Positions 45,951 through 59,369 of a DNA stretch of 64,000 nucleotides are shown one piece after another. The number at the start of each line of letters is the position of its first letter. Within the stretch, counting starts at the first letter, position 1. The notes under the pieces were generated by a model, which was not told the origin of the DNA, searched no databases, and saw only the letters and a list, made by a program, of their open reading frames with translations. The stretch is from Synaphobranchus kaupii. Taxonomy: Eukaryota; Chordata; Actinopteri; Anguilliformes; Synaphobranchidae. Location: the NCBI GenBank assembly GCA_029718625.1, contig CM056376.1, positions 124,052,794-124,116,793 on the forward strand. The letters are read 5' to 3'. The position numbers were made by a program, and so were the translations under genes.

Positions 45951-46133
45951 GGGTGTCTCAGTGGCGCAGCCTGTAGAGCACCGCCCACACGCTCATTGGG
46001 AGCCGCAATGTCGGCGTTTCGAATCCGGCCACGCAACCCTTATTGCATGTCTCTCCCTCTCTCTCGCTCCACATTCCTCCTGTCACTTTACACCGTGCTG
46101 TCCAATAAAGCCGAAAAAGCCCTAAAAAAAACA
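45951..46133 (+). mobile_element. tRNA-like SINE with perfect 15-bp target duplication
   Basis: The head GTCTCAGTGGCGCAGCCTGT includes an A-box-like segment, and GTTTCGAATCC near 46016-46026 is a B-box-like segment. A pyrimidine-rich body and the tail CCAATAAAGCCGAAAAAGCC with A-rich end follow. GTTACATTACTTGTG flanks both ends exactly (45936-45950 and 46134-46148), the signature of LINE-driven retroposition. The intact duplication suggests a young insertion. Its body is unrelated to the V-SINEs. Confidence 0.88.
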
Positions 46134-46148
46134 GTTACATTACTTGTG

Positions 46149-48862
46149 CTATGACCAAATGAGTACACTCTTATATTGTAGTAATAATAATGATAATGAA
46201 ATTGTTTCAGTGTGGGCCTGCATTCAGTAAAAGGTTGCCACCCCCCAGTCAATCCGTGAATGCAGAATACATGCAGTTTATATCTGTATCCAGGGTTTGA
46301 CTGTTGTTGACCTCAGAGTTTAATTTGGGTTGTTTCAGCAAAATAACCAATTCATACATAAATTGTATTGATTCATACATAAATAAAAGCTATATAGGTC
46401 ACTTTTAATGAGTGCTTAAGTAATGTCATTGCATTTTATGTATTATAAATAAAAGTTGTGTATCCCCTTCAGTATTTTTCTCTCTACAGTCCTCTTCACT
46501 CAGTTCAGGCATCGTTCTCTTTCCAGCAAGTACAGGTGGATTATTATGGAAAGGTAATATTCTCATGCCTTATTTTATGTATTTTCAAATACACCATACC
46601 TTTCTAGTTAAGCACACTTTAGTCAGTTGGCAATCAGGCATGACATAGGCACCTGTTAAGTGCCTGGAGGACCTCTAGAGCTTAATTATGCATAAAACGT
46701 GATTGCTGAGGTGCCAAAGAAAATCCTCAATACAAACACTTACTCTGCAGGTGAGATGAAAAGTTAATTGTTTGGCTTCAACATTTGTTTATTTTATTAA
46801 TTCTTCATTCCGCCCAGTTAAATACTCTTAACGTGTAAGCCCAAAACTAAATCACATTTAGATGACAGGTCATGGTCATAAATTATGTAAAATCCTTTAA
46901 GAATTGAATTAAAAGCTTATTTAAAGTGTTGCATGGTATTTTAGTAATAATAATGTATAAATCCCCTGACAAAGTGGAAGCTTCTTAAGCTAAACAAGCA
47001 TACAAAGGTTATGCATGCATACCAATGTACCTCAGATTACTGAAAAACAAATAATTATCTTTAAGAATATAATTTTGCGAAAGAGTATTAAACCTAGTTC
47101 TCTCAAGTGGAGCACTTTCTCTTTTTTTAAATGTAGGATCAGATTTTATCATCGTGCTTTATATCAAATGTTAACAAATTAAAAGTGCTCCACTTTTAAT
47201 AGGAATGATGGTTTAATTTAGGCATGCCAGCTGATGAGCTATGCTTTGCATTCTGACATACCAACAAATGTAAGAGCCATAAATAGTCTTTGGTTTCAGA
47301 CTTCGCTTATACAGTATGTGTGAAAAAGTAATGTGTTAAATATGCGTTGCCACAGAGGTGCAAATTTGACCAGATAACCTGCAGTTGCAGAATGGAGAGG
47401 TCATACAGTGCTGTAATGTCTCATCGTGGGTTGTGAGATTGGGGTGAGCAGAGTCTTGTTTTTGTATGCAATGGGATAAGTTCAGATATGAGTCATGGGA
47501 ACATACAACTGTTTGCAGATGACTCATTCGTTTGTGTACTGCTCATAATATTCTTATTCTGTCATGGAGGTCTGTAGTTAAAACCATTTAGAGTTATAAA
47601 GAGGTCTTGGAGAGTGAGTTGGAAGAGCAAATCTGTAATATCATTCCTGATATTTTTGGATGTGATGATATGCAAGCACCTGCAAGATTTATTTTTCTTG
47701 CCCACCACTAACCCCCAGCTTTTGAGGTCAACTTTATTATAATTTTATTTATACACCTTTACATATGTCATCCCTCGAGATTTAAGATCCAAGATTCTAA
47801 GGAGAGCCCATGTGTCAACTTACATTTATGAGGACGCTTGACAGCAGATGTCCAAGTGTTGTAATAATCCATGAAGTTGGTGTTGAGCGACAAAACACTA
47901 CCATGTTTAATTACCACACTTGTAAAAAGTTGTAAATAAATCATATAAGATGCTTCTTCTTCTTTTTCTTTTTTGTGTACTTTGTAAAAGTGAACTGCGC
48001 CATGATTGGCTAAGAGACTGGAAGTGTAAAATCTGGCAAGCTTTTATCCATTATTGGTTAACCCCACTCTGACCCAACTATATCTCACAGTTATATTTTA
48101 ACACAGTGTGATCATGCTTTTGTACTGGAAATAGCCATGTTGCATTTAACTATGACCATTGCCAAGAATGTGGTTAATGCTCTCAATGAACTTGATGCAG
48201 CTGACAGCAGACAGTAGGTGAGCTTGATTATGGATAATTTTTTGGAAGAAGAAGGAGACCCAGCATGTTTAGTCTCACAGCAAGGATATAACTCCTGACA
48301 TTGGTATGATGGGACACTTTACTGAAAACGAAGATGCTTCTATGCATAACATCGATGAAGAAACGGATCCTCGTGTTGTTGGGATAGATGAAGTTGAAAG
48401 ATGGGCTAGTTTTGCATAACTACGTGTACAGCCATCATCATTAGGTGTGGGTATACAGGTGTTAAGTGCAGCTATTGTTATCAAAATTGTGTTCCATAAT
48501 ACTGCCTTTACAGTAATACATTTAGATTCATTTTATTCAATTATCTTTTTGAATAATAACCTTAATGAGACCATTACCTGTCCTATGACAATCTTAGATA
48601 CAATAATCATACTAATAATAATATTAACATTGAATTGATTTGTTTATTGGCATATAATATACGTTTGTATAACTTTAAGCAGGAAATGCTTAGATTAGAA
48701 AAAGATGGACATTTTACTTCAACTTATTCTCTTTTGATGGAAGTGAAATAGAAGTTGTGAAATTTAACAAGAACAATGTAAAGAGTCAGTCAAGAGGGAG
48801 CGAAGGATAGAGGGGAGATGAGGGAGGGATGGAGAGAGAAAGATACCTTGACAGAGAATTAG
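46149..48862. other. Mostly unique DNA; possible degenerate coding patch
   Basis: Positions 48300-48420 read MMGHFTENEDASMHNI and DEVERWASFA in one frame with stops on both sides. This looks like decayed coding sequence, but no family is recognised. Positions 46610-46760 include CTTAATTATGCATAAAACG, an octamer/homeodomain-like core. Confidence 0.3.
46610..46760. promoter_or_regulatory. Candidate conserved non-coding element
   Basis: TTAATTATGCATAAAACGTG and TGATTGCTGAGGTGCC lie in complex non-repetitive sequence without a frame. Texture-based inference. Confidence 0.2.
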
Positions 48863-49200
48863 ACCGTGTCCAAATCAACGGCCTTCCATACTATTGAGTA
48901 TGCTTGTTGAGTACACTTGCTGAGAAAGTTGTTAAGTAGGTAAAATGTTCTCTAATTGCACTGTACTGAAAATCTCAGGATGCTATACTTATTTCTGGGG
49001 TTTCGCTGAATATATTCAGGAGCATATTACATTTTGGTGGGATGTCTTGCAACACTTCCACAGTATGGTTGGAAAATAGTATTAATGATATTTTTTGCAT
49101 ACAGCATGTCGCGTACTAAACAGTATGCAGTAAACAGCACACATATTGCGATTACACAGGACAGCACGCAGTAGGTACGGCTCTGATACGGATACAGCCC
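48863..49200. mobile_element. Degenerate TIR element (GTGTCC... ends)
   Basis: The left GACCGTGTCCAAATCAACGG and right TCTGATACGGATACAGCC are weakly inverted, of the CTGTGTCCGAAATC type found at many fish element ends. Subterminal TACTATTGAGTATG and GCATACAGCATGTCGCGTAC motifs add support. Divergence is high. Confidence 0.4.
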
Positions 49201-49609
49201 TTCTCACTTTCAGCTTCAGTGTGATGGGATCTTTCTGTGTGCCTGCACTTCCTGGTCACATCTCCTATCCTACCATGAACAGTGGAGCTGCAATGGCTTA
49301 CAATCTGAGAAATACAAGCTAATTCAATCATAATATTATCCCATATTTATATAAATCTATCCTGAATGTAATGATAAAATATGTTGGTTGCTACTCCACA
49401 ATGTTTTGATTAAATGTAAAATATTGAGAAGTTAGCATATCTGTATGGTCTTACTCTTTGGTATACATGTTTCTCAAATGTTTGCATTTTGAATGCTTTT
49501 TCACCAAATAGTTCTGTGAGCAATGGGTTTTCTTAATGTTGTACGTACTTGTTTCCTTTGATATATCCCTGCATGCTGTTTGAATGCTGAATGTTAATGT
49601 GGCTGAATT

Positions 49610-49801
49610 GTAGAGTATTCTGGGGGCAATTGTAACAGGGGTCAATTGTAACGCAATTTTTTGTTACAATTGCCCCCAACGCTGAACACATGAAACTAGC
49701 TAGCTTGCTGGATAGAATCTCAGCTCTAGCTTCTTTCAGATTGGTGCAATTTTATGGTGTTGCAATTGCCCCCTGTTACAATTGCGCCCAGAATACTCTA
49801 C
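49610..49801. mobile_element. 190-bp palindromic element with five CAATTGTAAC motifs
   Basis: GTAGAGTATTCTGGGGGCAA and TTGCGCCCAGAATACTCTAC are inverted ends, and the inverted match extends about 40 bp. Inside, GGGGCAATTGTAACA or its complement occurs five times in two orientations (about 49624, 49642, 49664, 49761, 49775). If TA is the target (TAGAGT...ACTCTA), a mariner-type miniature element is possible. Confidence 0.65.
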
Positions 49802-49880
49802 TTGTCTCTTTAAAGTTTAATACATTTTTATTTTGTTCGCAGGTCTCTCTTGTAAAAGAGATATTGATCTCAATGAGACT

Positions 49881-49915
<35 letters not shown>

Positions 49916-51009
49916 GGGGGAGGACGGTTGGATCTGAGCCACATGTGGCTCCTGAAAGCACTGCTGTAGCACCACCAATGAAAAGAATGTGACCTCCCTT
50001 GATCAAATATCACATATTCTTAAAAGGCTTCATTTTGATTTATATCATTACATTGTGAAAATTCTATCATACGGGAGCAGGAGTCCTTAAGCCGAGTTGA
50101 TTAAATTCCCCCCCGGCAAAGAAGCTGTCAATCTCTCGCAGTTTACCAACCGAGTCATTAGCAAATATGAAGCTGCCGCGCTCGTCAATCTGCACACGTC
50201 ACCAAATCAATTTCATCCCCCCAAGTGCAATCCGAGGCTTGTCTCTGTTTGTTTGGCTTTGTAAATAGTTTGTAAGGGCAATCTTCTTCAATCACTCTGT
50301 ACCGCTGAGGAAAGATAGGGCATTTGCCATCAGTCAAATCCAAGGTTTCAGACATATCCATAGGGAATATGCTGTATGCTCCCCAGACCCACACATTGGG
50401 TCCAAATTTAAATGGAATGTAATGGCCTTTACCTGCTCAGGAGCAAAAAATCACAGACGTGCTTAGTACCCAAATACCCTACCAAGGGATAATTTACTAC
50501 AATGTCCTACTGAAATGTAAACCAGTCAGTCATGGCCTCCATTTAAACAGATACTGTAGGTTTATTAAAACTGCAATACATTAATGCAACATTGTGGTTA
50601 CTGTAATTGATGAAAATGCAATCAGCAAACTAAGAACACTTCAATTAAAATGTACAGGTACTTGGTCATACTATGTATGCATTTTATGTAATCATGAAGC
50701 CTATGTCTTATTTTTAAGTGTTTTGGTTTCTTTGCTTACATAACACATATATGAGCACTACTTCGGAATGGCAGAACACCTACATCATGTTTTGAAAATC
50801 TTATGCAGGTCATGATGCGCTCATTTTAAAGTGTAACTACTGTTTTCTGTTGGTACAAATGCACCTTTAAAATAAAGACAAATGGAACCCTGAGACTCCT
50901 GTGAAAGGTTAGGTTCGGGTAATATTAAACAGCTATGATCTGAGCCCTTGAATTTACTGAAGTAAGAGGCCTTTTATTTTTTCTTTATTTGCTTATTTTT
51001 TTGTTTGTT
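49802..51009. other. Mostly unique non-coding DNA
   Basis: (AAAT)n at about 49892-49913. Positions 50085-50215 (TGTCAATCTCTCGCAG, ACGTCACCAAATCAATTT) have the look of a conserved non-coding block; no coding evidence. Confidence 0.3.
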
Positions 51010-51345
51010 TACCCAGGAGCTAAGTGTTCCCCCGCCACTCCATCCTGGGGGTTCCAGACGCCTCGCTCCGCCGGTTTCTCACCCTCTGTCGTGGGCTCGC
51101 CGTGGAGGTCTGTAGCGCCATCTGTGAATCTCTCTCACACGCAGAGAGGCTCGATCCATCTGTGGTCAGCCACGAGCCGAAGCAACGTCGCCAGGCCTGA
51201 GGTGACAGAACTGACATGGACCGAGCGCAGTCACGGTCACGGTCACCAGCTGAGGTGTCTGGCTGGAGGACCGGTGACTACGTAACGGGGTGGGGGGACG
51301 GGGTGGGGGGACGGGGGGGGGGGGGGTCCTCCTGGATGGGAGAGT
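51010..51345. other. GC-rich block A, ending in poly-G repeats
   Basis: CpG-rich sequence in AT-rich surroundings containing CTCGCCGTGGAGG, ACGCAGAGAGGCTCGATCC and CAGCCACGAGCCGAAGC. It ends in a GGGGTGGGGGGAC tandem and a G run (51283-51327). It shares an ordered set of motifs with the block at 53.1-53.3 kb. The open frames are GC side effects. Confidence 0.45.
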
Positions 51346-53044
51346 TCTGTGTGGGGCAGCAGCGACCGTGCTGAATTAGGCCATGCTGTTAAAAACTGCC
51401 ATTTGCATTTGAAGCTCAGAGCACATTCCTCAGATCTCTGATAAACATCTGCCCAACCCTATCTTTCCCCTTAAAACCCAAAATCTCAAAAAATAATTAC
51501 ACACTGAATGCCAAGTTCTTGCATAATATCATATTGTAGGGGATATTCTGTTACTTGAATTTGACTCTAGGGTGAGTGATTGCTGTTGCATTATGCATGT
51601 ATTAATTCCAATTTTCTTGTAAAACAGAATAGCTGTGTTAATGTGTCAGGGTTTAGCTATTCTATGGTAAAATATTTTATGATAATAATAATAATAATAA
51701 TTCTTCAATAATACATCAAATTAATATTTTACTAATAATTCAAATGAGGCCAAAGAAAATAACATGAAAAATCTTCCAGCAATCTACATTACAATATAGA
51801 ACATTTTAGATATTGGAGACAGCAGCAGAGCAGGGGTAGGGGCCAAGGAAGATCCAGGGCCCACTGACCTAGAGGGCCCTCTGGAAGGGCAGCTTTTTTA
51901 TTATTATATTACCTCTTCTTATTTTACTAGTAATATAATTCTGAAATGACATGATAATAAGAATGATCTCATAATGAATAACTGTGATTGCTGGCCTGGA
52001 GGCTATCATCATTTCAATGCAGTTGGTTCCTTGTATTCTCCTTTGTAGGACCCCTGACTTGCGGGAGAAGGGGGAGGGGCTTGGCTAGTGCCTTGTAAAA
52101 AGAAGAGCCTCAATTTTAGTATAGACTAATAGATCCAGTTTATGTTTGTAAGCAAAAGAGGATGTGTGTGCAACCCTGGGTCAAAAGGTATGCTTGGTAG
52201 GCTATCTCAATGCGTCGGACTTGGTCATCAATGATGTAGTATATCTTATCTTATCTTATCTCAAGCGCATCCAATCGTGCACAAAATAAAGATAGCCTTT
52301 TTTTGCTTTTACTTACCTTTTCATGCATTGTCTGTGGATATAAACCCCTAGATATCTAACATCTACTAATTACAGCGGGTCCGTGATCAAGATCAACCTG
52401 TTTCTTGACAACATGAATATATAACCAGCAAGACCTCTCGTGGTTAGCCTGCTAAAATGGTAGGCATCCATTTCTACATTGTTGGCTAAATTGCTGAGTA
52501 GCTAGCTTGCCAATCCACTCCATTTGCTTCAAAACTGCAGCTAGACGGTCATAGCAAAATCATAGCGAGGCCGTTTTCAATTGAGCGTCTGTGTGGTGAG
52601 ATGGGAGTGTCATAGCCTAACGACGTAGCAAAACATACTTTGCGGACACTTACTAAACTGAATAAATATTGTGCATATTTACATCAAATTGCGGAGCTAG
52701 AGATCACGGTCAGGGTTATTATAATAAGGTGATGACCATGTTGATTATGATGATGTCACCATATGAAACATATATAATATGTATGATTAGAATTGACTTA
52801 AATTGACTTACTGAAGTTTTACATATCAGTAAACTAATGCAGTTTTTGCAATCTGTACCACTTTATTCCTCATTGACTTTGTTGAACCAATGTAGACTCT
52901 GCCCAGTTCTGAGAGTGTTAACATAATGTAAGTACAGAAATAAAACCAGCAATATGTGGCCTTCCAGAAGCAGAGTAAAAAAGTGTCATCATTAATGTTA
53001 TATTGTGAGAGTGCTGTTCTGTGGCTGCATGCTGAGGGAAGGCT

Positions 53045-53300
53045 CACAGTTTCCTGTGCAGTCCTTGAAGCTGGGACGAATTTCTGGGGGGTGATGTCAG
53101 ATGGCTAGCAGGAGGATGTTCGGCGGGGTTGCTGCCGAACCTGACAGTGGGAAGCAGCTTGGAGTCGCCGTGGAGTGTACCCAGCCACAGACGATGTCTC
53201 ATCCGCAGCGGAGAGGCTGCATAATCCGTCATCCTCCGGGGAACTCTGCGGAGCCACGGACCCGAGCGGGAATCCACTGAGTGTTCTCCGTTCCAAGCCT
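53045..53300. other. GC-rich block B, resembling block A
   Basis: Contains GAGTCGCCGTGGAGTG, CCGCAGCGGAGAGGCTGC, CATAATCCGTCATCC and GCCACGGACCCGAGCGG in the same order as their counterparts in 51010-51270. No exon structure or transposon ends. It is either a diverged dispersed repeat pair or two chance CpG islands. Confidence 0.4.
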
Positions 53301-53422
53301 AATCCACCTCGAATGACCATTACGCATTCATGTCAAATCTCATTTATTCCTGTTCACGTTAGTTCTTAGGATACTTCCTGGTTTCAGTTCCATGAGTGTT
53401 CAGACAGATCTTCAATCCTCAA

Positions 53423-53425
<3 letters not shown>

Positions 53426-53471
<46 letters not shown>
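53426..53471. repeat. (GT)n microsatellite
   Basis: About 23 GT units. Confidence 0.95.
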
Positions 53472-53472
<1 letters not shown>

Positions 53473-54650
53473 ACTTTGAATAATTAAATTTAATAGTAAT
53501 GCCATTAGATTTATCAAATTTGTAGTGAAGGTTAGAGTAAATTGGTCGATAATGGGAACTGAAATGGACTCAATTCAAATCAGGTCATGATCCAGGCCAC
53601 AGCAGCCTGCATTTTTTTAATCGTTAGTTTTCATGTTCATATTTTCTTCATTCGTTTCATTATATAACTGCATATGAGAGGGGCTGTATCTAATTTGTTG
53701 TATAATTTAAATTGGTACAAAAAATAAAAAAAATCAATGTTTTATTTTACCTGAATTATCCCATGCCTGTATAACCATATGTGGAATTATTCAGTTATTG
53801 GATCATATACTATCATTTATTGATTGTAATTTAGTAGGTGCAACGCTTGTAATTCCAGATGTTAGGCTGCACTTATGAACACGTGTGAAGGAAACCTAAA
53901 GCTACTTTAATGACTCATTAATGCACAGAGTGCTAATTTGTTCCTAATTTGAAAGAAAAAAAAAACATATTTTCCCTATTAACTACCTTTCATTCATTCT
54001 AGTTTATAGATTTAACTGTGAAAACACGAGGTGTAAAACATGATGGAACATAAAATATAATTACAGCCTGCAAGAGTATCCTTTGTTAGTACCATTTAGA
54101 CACAATATATTAATTAAATTTAAACTTATATTTAAAGCCATGTTTTCTTTTTGTTTTTGATATTTTTCAATTACTTTTAATGAAATAAATGTTTATATAA
54201 CTGTTTATTAGTCATGAGATGCTAATATGTTTTTCATTGTTCTTTAAATAGTTTCAGAGCGCATCAGTTATCTAGGTTGAACGACATAGCTTATGTCATA
54301 ACAGGTTCCACTGCAAATATCTGCTGCATCCAAATGCAGAAACAAATGCAGGTATATAACCCTGACATTATAAACATTTAACATCAATGTTAATGTTATC
54401 AAGTTAACATTAGATCTGACATTATTCAAACAACTATATTTTAAGCAGTTGACTAGATATACAGTATGTATACCCTGGTCAAATATTCATATACGTACGC
54501 TGAAATTTTAAAGCCAAAATATGTGGCATGTTTTATGTAATACATGCTAAAAGCATAAATAAATAAATTAAAATATAAATAAATAAAATGGTAGTTGGTC
54601 TGTGATATGTCATTACATACTTTCATTCTACCAGATGAAGAGTGGGCTTG
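53472..54650. other. No recognised gene
   Basis: Very AT-rich unique sequence; no ends, repeats of note or frames. Confidence 0.35.
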
Positions 54651-54956
<306 letters not shown>

Positions 54957-54958
<2 letters not shown>

Positions 54959-57900
54959 CCTTTGGGTGCATTAGCACCTCTTAAAAATGGAAAAAATGGA
55001 CCCACAGACTACCAGCTGCCATCAGTGTGACACCTCCTCTGTGATTGGTGCTCGCTAGCTCTCCTGGTTTGTGAACAAGTATATGAGAGGAGTGCACATG
55101 GTTGAGCAGTTGTTGAAAGGTCTCTTTGTGTGGGTTCAGTACACTCAGTTGTAACTCAGGAGGTGCACTCACTTTATTGCCAGTAGCACAGTTGGTTATT
55201 GTGCAATTACGCATGCTAAACAATGAAGAATAACTGAATTGCACACCATTCCAGAGACATAATTTACAACTACGTCGGTACTAGTTAGCATTAATGCATG
55301 TGTTGTTAAATAAACCGGGTGGTCAGATTGGGGAGCGAACTCCAGAAATAAGGCAACCAGAATCACGTCTCACACTTCAGATTTGCAAAAGGAACAAATG
55401 GCCTGCATATGAAAGCTCCTCACACAAGCAGCTGTATGTTCTCTGTGGGGCAATACACAACTATACAGAATGTAAAGCGTTTCTTCCCCCAACAGTCTCT
55501 TCTCAACAGCGCATGTCCCAAAGGGTCATCTAAAGGATAATGAAATCTCCATTCTGAAATTATGTAAATATATTTCACTGAGACTGCACCCAGAAGACTA
55601 CGTTTTTATCCTAATGATCTCTGTCAGGACTAACTGGTCGCAAGATAGAAAAGAGCAGGAAATATTGATTTTGTAAGAAATAAATACAGCTGGAGACTGC
55701 AGTGGTGTTTCTTGTTGTAATGCTCCCAGCTGTATGGTGCACCATTGTGACCTTACTGTCTCATGCTGGTGGCCCCACAGTGTCTGAGATGGGAAGTAAG
55801 GTGCAGGGGAGGAAATTATCTTTCTTGAAGGCAATGCTGTCATCATATAACTAAAACACTGTCCCAGAGGGGTGGAATACTGGTGTGAATTGCTCTCTCT
55901 GTAATTGTCATATATTTGTTTGAATAGCCACATTACCAGCCAAACGTCTTCTGTGTCGACTGTACCGCACTGCTTTGGTGGACATTTTATGCAGCGCATG
56001 TCATGGTAATGTTTTAAAAAAATATTCATTCCATTTACTTTTGTTAGTTTTAGAATGTACCTAAAACCCAAGGATGCAACTGAATCTATTAGCTAGCATC
56101 CTGCAAAAGACTATTTTCTGCTTCATGCTTGCCATTGTGTGAGGACTTGAGTGACAGGCATGATGAATGAAAAACTGCTTTTTGTTATGCGCATGAAAGA
56201 AACAGTATATACCCCTCAATGTGGTTACGCTTCATAAGTATAAAAGTGCATTGGAGGTTCAGCAGGTTGCTTTTAGAGAGAGATGGTATATTTGAAATGT
56301 CGTTTTTACCATCACATCTATTTCAACAGTATTTTATGTTTACCTAGAATCCAGGTGAAATGAAAAGACATGCAGTTGATAGCTTGGAGATGACATATTG
56401 ACGTTTTTTGGCTGAAGCTAAACACACACGCAACCACACACACACACATTCCATTTACAGTCTTCTTCACATCTCTATTGAGAATTTGAAGGGATTTTGA
56501 ACAGATATTGAACATAGTGACTGGTTGTACCAATAATGACTTTGTGTTTGTTTTTTTTCTGCTTTAACCTCTGGGGATCTTGTCTCTGTACATGAAAAAG
56601 GAGAAAAAAAAGAAAAAAAAATATGAAGATAAAGTTTTTTTTTCTTTCCCCCGCGGAGTTTGTTCTGAAATCTGATTGAAAATATGTACCCCTTCTGATT
56701 TACAGTAAATCCATGCATAACATCATGCAACAGGGTGTGATATTCCTGATTATCTGCATCATTTGACATGTACTCTGCAGGTTCCCTGATGTGCGTTTAG
56801 TACAGTGGCGCCACAGATTTCATACGCATGTTTGTGGGGAGATTAATGTGCAGTTGCTGGTTAAAAGGTCCCCTCGTGTTGGTCCACTTGAGATGGACAA
56901 CCCCACTGTCTTTAGTGGAAATTGAAGCATTTCAACCTCCAATTAGCCCTGGTGTGCTTCACAGATGCGACAATGGCAGATCTAGACACAATTATTTTCT
57001 AGTTCTCGCCAAGCCAAGGGTGTTTGTGGGAGTTTGCTGAGGTGACCCACGTTGTACTGAATAGGATTCTAAATTTAAAGATGGCCTATAAAAGTTTTTT
57101 TTCCCCCCCCCATTTTATAAAACATGATGTGTGCTCTCTCCTTCTTGATGATCACATGCAGTGGAGATCTCCGGAACGTTCCGCACAGCAGAAACAAAAG
57201 GCCTGCCCCGTGAGTCCCACGGGAGGCTGACGTTTTCTCAGTGCTGCACTTTTCTCCCTTCCACCGTTCGCTAATCTAAATGCGGATTCAGAGTCCTGTC
57301 TCCCCTATTGATTCCTTACTGTGTTGCCGCAGACTCTTGCCCAGACATTTCCTCCATTTAAAAAAAAATAAAAAACATATGCAGAAAATGCTTCTGCCGG
57401 AGCCTGACTTAATAGATTTTAATAGATACAGCGCTCGTCGAGATCGGCAGTTCGCTGGCACTATGCGGATGGCACAAGTAGGGAAGATTAAGCGCTGCAT
57501 TTGCTTGGAGTTGCTTTTTTATTCCATCCCTTTGATCAGAGTATACGGTGCAGTGTGTGTGTGTGTGGGGGGGGGGGGGTCGGGGTATCCCACGAGACAA
57601 AATGAGACTCAATAATGCTCCTGACGCAAACCAGGCTGCTCCGTATCTTGCAGGAGTTTATGAATTTTAATAACGTTCAATCATGGTGACTTGGCAGCGT
57701 TTCCTACATCCTGAAGTAATGGGTACAAACCACTAGAGAGTTCAACCAAAGTGTATTTAAGAACCTCCTGAGGGAATCTTGCACCTTAAAAAAAATAAAT
57801 ATAAAACAATCCTGGCAATTTCCACAAAGTGCATGATTGCAATGGCTTCGAGCTTCTGCCTGGCATATCTTCTCGAGCCGTAATACCCCCACCATTGTTG

Positions 57901-59126
57901 GGCCGCTGCAGAGAGTATGAACATTATGCTAAGCTCTTCAAATTTATTCCTGAGAGAAGCCCATGAATTGCAAATTTAGGAGGCTTCAGTCACCCGAAAT
58001 GAATGCTTGTGTCTAGGTTACCTACCTTTTGTTCATCACCCCATAATCACACCTTATTGGTTGGCTAAAATCCAACGAAGAATGGGTCTGTTTAAACTGC
58101 ATGTAACCTATCTGAGATGTGGCTCTCTGTTGTGGGTAATGGCCTGACCCCTAAGCGTTACGCAAGGAGAACAACGCGGAGGGCCGCCTGACCGCCCCGG
58201 ATTCTTACGTTCCTGGGGATTACAACTCCCCACAAAGACACACTCCTCTGCACAGGACTGCCCAACAGCCTCGAGGCCTGAATAATACCAAAGATTACGA
58301 CATCATCTTCTGACAGCGGTGTCAGATTGCGTGTTTCAGGGGCTGCTATATCCAATTTGCAAGTGTCGAGTTGAAGGTTAAGCGGGAAGCGTTTCCCCTG
58401 TCTCGTTTGCGCAGATGAGAAGACTGCTGTGAGAAGCAGTCAGGATTTAAAGCTTGCATGAACTCTGACCCCTCGGGGGGTGCTCCCGGCTTTAAACGTT
58501 GTATCACATTCCCGTCAACCTCAAAACTGGACCAACGCTACTCCCCCTTGCTTTTGGAGGGATATGATCTGATGCTAGGGCAAGTTATTGCCAAAAAAAA
58601 AGATGCTGGATATCCAGCTGAATGGGTGGGGCCAGTTTTCCAGAGAGTTTTGAGTAGAAGGAATTGGATTTCAATCAGCAAATCCACAGTTCTGTATTCA
58701 GTTACTTAAAATTTAATTAAGAAATCAAATTAAACATAAAAGAATGGAGCTTCCAAGCTAGTGTATCATCATCTCCCTCTATTAGGGACTATTCAGATGA
58801 GAAGGGACTATTCTTAACAAAGAGGGTGATTGCATTGAAATTAGGTAACTCAATTTGTTCAGATCTAAGCACAAAAGCAAATTAAACAGTATTCAAATGG
58901 TGTTCATTTTATAGAAATGACCACCTAGAATATCCAGAAACTGTTTCCGCGATTATTGACGCGAACAGCCAGAAATAATTGTCATCTATTCCTCCTATGT
59001 TTTAATCCCAAATAGGCTACATGGTAAGACAAATTCCCTGTCCAATTTGCCACCTCTACACTGTCTAAGAAAGCAGTAGCTTCTGTTGTTCATGGCCAAA
59101 TATTGCAATAAGTGACAGGAAGGCTG
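54957..59126. other. Mostly unique DNA with CpG-richer patches
   Basis: No gene recognised. Patches at 57150-57500, 57600-57980 and 58130-58500 are CpG-richer and complex, possibly regulatory. A minus-strand 157-codon frame at 55598-56071 has no recognisable domain. A (TG)n/poly-G run lies at 57554-57578. Confidence 0.3.
57600..57980. promoter_or_regulatory. Candidate conserved non-coding element
   Basis: TTTATGAATTTTAATAACGT, TTCAATCATGGTGACTTGGC and TGCATGATTGCAATGG lie in non-repetitive, non-coding sequence. Texture-based inference only. Confidence 0.2.
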
Positions 59127-59369
59127 ATCAAAGGTTGCAAAAAATATTTCAATATTTCTTAATTGGTTATACCCATATAACAAAACGTGTGCATGAAAAC
59201 ACATTTAAAATACCCTGCTATAGCAATTAGCCCTGTTAAAATGCTGTCAATTTGCAATATTGAGTATTCTGACAATCATAATCAAAGGTTGCAAAAAATA
59301 TTTAAATATTTCTTTATTGGTTATACCCATATAACAAAACCTGTGCATGACAACACATTTAAAATACCC
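59127..59369 (+). repeat. Local duplication, 90-bp copies at 154-bp spacing
   Basis: ATCAAAGGTTGCAAAAAATA through GTGCATGA and ACACATTTAAAATACCC occurs at 59127-59216 and 59281-59369, with about 5 mismatches. Confidence 0.92.

Noticed and set aside
55598..56071. 157-codon minus-strand open frame
   Set aside because: No motif or family resemblance, and overlapping sequence lacks coding-type composition. It ends and begins arbitrarily.
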